Positions 20,582-22,513 of a DNA stretch of 22,513 bases are shown piece by piece. Below the pieces are notes generated by a model that was not told where the DNA came from, ran no database searches, and saw only the letters and a list, made by a program, of their open reading frames with translations. The position numbers and the translations under genes were made by a program. Each line of letters starts with the position of its first letter. The stretch's first letter is position 1. The DNA is from Hygrocybe punicea (Eukaryota; Basidiomycota; Agaricomycetes; Agaricales; Hygrophoraceae), in assembly GCA_963556145.1 (NCBI GenBank), contig CAUVYJ010000022.1:1-22513 (forward strand). The letters run 5' to 3'.

Positions 20582-20711
20582 AGTTTGGTTTGATTTTAAG
20601 TTTGATTTATTTGTTTGGACTGATGAAATCTGTTAGCCGTCGGCACTTTGTTCGGGTGCCTGACTTGACAATATATATAATACTGTCAAGCTTCTCATCT
20701 ATTTGTGGAAA
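20582..20711. promoter_or_regulatory. Shared divergent promoter region
   Basis: Only 130 bp separate the ATG at 20581 (minus, Ulp1-like gene) from the ATG at 20712 (plus, BAH-PHD gene). The stretch holds T-rich runs on the left and ATATATAATACTGTCAAG near the right side; the ATATATAA could serve as a TATA element for the plus gene about 40 bp upstream of its ATG. No operator was identified. The close head-to-head arrangement makes shared control likely but not proven. Confidence 0.5.
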
Positions 20712-22016
20712 ATGTCTTCTGGTTCCCATAGACGGCGGAATTTGCAGAAGCCAAGGAGACCACTATCTGAGGCTCAGTGGAACAAGATGAATCCTGTGAA
20801 TGAAGCAATCAGTGAGCACCTATGCAGGACCTTTCTGGATCATATTTGGTGATTATTCACTGTTGAATGATAAGTTGTTAGGGGCCTGGATCTCCAGCAT
20901 ACTTTTCACCTAGGAGACACGTTTGTGGCCAATATCTCTTTCTTCCGGTGATCATACACTAAATGGCTGACTCAGTGTAGCAATTGTACCTCCTACACGA
21001 TACCAAGGCAAAAAAAGGGGAGATGGTTTCCTACGTGCAGATGCTTACTGGCATGGGGAGATCCTTGAATTACGTAAAGTTCAACACTCATCCACCATTG
21101 TCAGTCACCGTCCCCTTTCAGTAAAATGTCGAATGTGGCATAACTAATGTTTGGTTAGGTCTGGGGTAAAATCAAGTGGTTTTGGCGGAAAGAGGATCTG
21201 GTTGGCGATGGTCATGGGCTGAAGTTGAGTCATGCTCAGATTCATGCCTTGTGGGTTCTGTTTTATTTAATAGTTGCCAGTTCCATCACCAACTTATTAT
21301 CTTATTACTTATAGACAGCTTGAGCATATTGGTGCCCTGGAGTTGTTAAAGGGTGATATCTGCAACTATGTTGATGTCGACTCATTTGAATGTCAGTCTT
21401 GATTCAATCCATTGATGTGGCTTATTTGGACTTAGGGTATCTGCTTTACTAGCTCCTGTCACACTGCCAAAATTTGATGAGAGTAAGGTTAATCAACCTT
21501 TCTTTCCTCCTGATCGGTATTTCTGGCGGTTTGATTTGGTGACAAAACCTAGTGTAACCATCCAAGTTGGTGTCTTAAATTGACAGTACAGAATGCACTA
21601 TTGCTTACACAGCTTAATCTTGTCAGGACAGGGCGACATTCTGCCAATGCAAACAATTCTATGGTCCAAATGATATGCAACGGTGGTGTTCAACCTGCGA
21701 AGACTGGTTCCATATCCAATGCTGTTTGGCTGAAGAAAGAAATTGGACCTTCACAGAAGTGACTGGAATAGAGATGGCCAATATTCAGAATGACGATGCA
21801 CAACTCATCCGTGCATGCAGATCTCCCATTGAGAGAGGTGGACAAAGTGGTCCTGTGGGTTATGGCAAGGCTGTGCTCAACGCACGGAAACTTGTATCTC
21901 GACCAGCTACTAATAGGCAGGATTTACACAAGTACCTTGGTGCTGGATTTCTTGAAAAGCTCCATGATGAGGAGTTCAGATATTACAGGTGTCCACGTTG
22001 TTCATATTGCCTTTAA
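20712..22016 (+). CDS. BAH domain plus PHD finger protein (chromatin-reader-like)
   Basis: Exons 20712-20848, 20882-20920, 20976-21120, 21159-21250, 21315-21395, 21436-21553 and 21627-22016 total 1,002 nt and stay in frame (333 residues). The N-terminus is basic (SHRRRN). The BAH-like domain shows FHLGDTVAIVPP, ADAYWHGEILELRK and VWGKIKWFWRKEDL, then YFWRFDLVTKPS. The PHD finger follows as CQC, WCSTC, WFHIQCC and, after a long insert, YRCPRC, which together fit a C4HC3 zinc pattern. BAH and PHD domains bind nucleosomes, histone tails or methylated lysines, so a nuclear role is likely; no enzyme domain is present. Introns 1 (33 bp) and 3 (38 bp) are unusually short. For intron 3 an 80-bp alternative (21079-21158) also keeps frame and shortens the BAH loop by 14 residues. 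An alternative last intron from 21989 would remove CPRC and is less likely. The gene is divergent from the Ulp1-like gene. Confidence 0.72.
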
Positions 22017-22513
22017 TATATAATGATTCGTGTCTGATGCTCTTATAACTCTCAATAATTGGCATTTGGCAACAACTTTGTATTTAGGACACTGACACAG
22101 GAGACGGTTGAGGATTTTTTGCAAGCAAATATTATGAAGATATCCAGTCAAATTTTGAAATTGTTTGTGTTGTTATCTTACCTGTGAAAATATTCCAACA
22201 AATGATTTTATCTAAGAGCAGTATTTGTACAGACAATAGTGCACTCAGAAAACAAAATTATTCAGGCTTTTATTGTTTTTATTATTTATTATTGTGTACA
22301 TGTATTCAGAAAGGATTATTCTATTTGGCTCCCCAGGTGCACCATTCTTCCCACCCCTTGCCTTATAAGGTGTTAGCTATGTAAAATAATTTTGACTAAT
22401 CCATTTTAACTCAAGTTCTACTGGTGATAAAATGACTGAAAAATTATCTCTATGCAGTATGAAGACTAAGACATTCAAAAACTAATTCTTACCAAATTCT
22501 GTTTAGTTGGTGT
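22017..22513. other. AT-rich 3' flank
   Basis: The stretch is AT-rich with no recognised gene. A possible downstream exon of the BAH-PHD gene lies at about 22088-22183 (acceptor TATTTAG, then TLTQETVEDFLQAN) if the alternative intron from 21989 were used. Otherwise it is the 3' untranslated region and flank. Confidence 0.4.

Overview
This window looks like nuclear DNA of a filamentous basidiomycete, most likely an Agaricomycete. The genes are split by short GT-AG introns (mostly 50-90 bp, often with a CTRAY-like branch site). Four broken or intact genes resemble families I associate with mushroom-forming fungi, and short TTAGGG-type telomeric motifs are present. All assignments come from reading the sequence; no database search was run.

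Layout. Positions 1-464 hold the 3' end of an unknown gene (+). Positions 1154-3148 (-) hold a decayed gene of a basidiomycete family that looks like a trypsin-type serine peptidase; it carries a nonsense codon, frame changes and an apparently lost splice donor. Positions 3696-4837 are a G-rich minisatellite (about 45-bp unit plus CCAGGA hexamers). Positions 5414-9372 (+) hold a helicase relic: N-terminal zinc fingers, an OrsD-like region, a possible tyrosine-recombinase-like segment, and then the first half of a RecQ-type helicase that stops after motif III.

From about 9590 to 15035 the window is a stack of different repeats with no credible gene: degenerate palindromic repeats eroded at CpG sites, three copies of a 280-bp palindrome-rich unit, a diverged leader, a 3.24-kb array of about 40.5 nearly identical 80-bp units, short interstitial telomere-like repeats, and a nearly perfect 171-bp foldback palindrome. 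A RecQ-type helicase relic beside satellites and telomere-like DNA suggests a present or former subtelomere. That is an inference.

The right part holds a head-to-head gene pair separated by 130 bp. On the - strand (20581 to about 15181) is a roughly 1,650-residue protein with a split N-terminal Ulp1/C48 (SUMO-protease-like) domain. On the + strand (20712-22016) is a 333-codon BAH-PHD chromatin-reader-like protein; its seven-exon model joins in frame throughout. A SUMO-protease-like enzyme and a histone-reader-like protein sharing one promoter region, next to a methylation-scarred satellite block, is the most interesting arrangement here. The pair could be a co-regulated chromatin module or cargo of a mobile element; the sequence alone does not decide.
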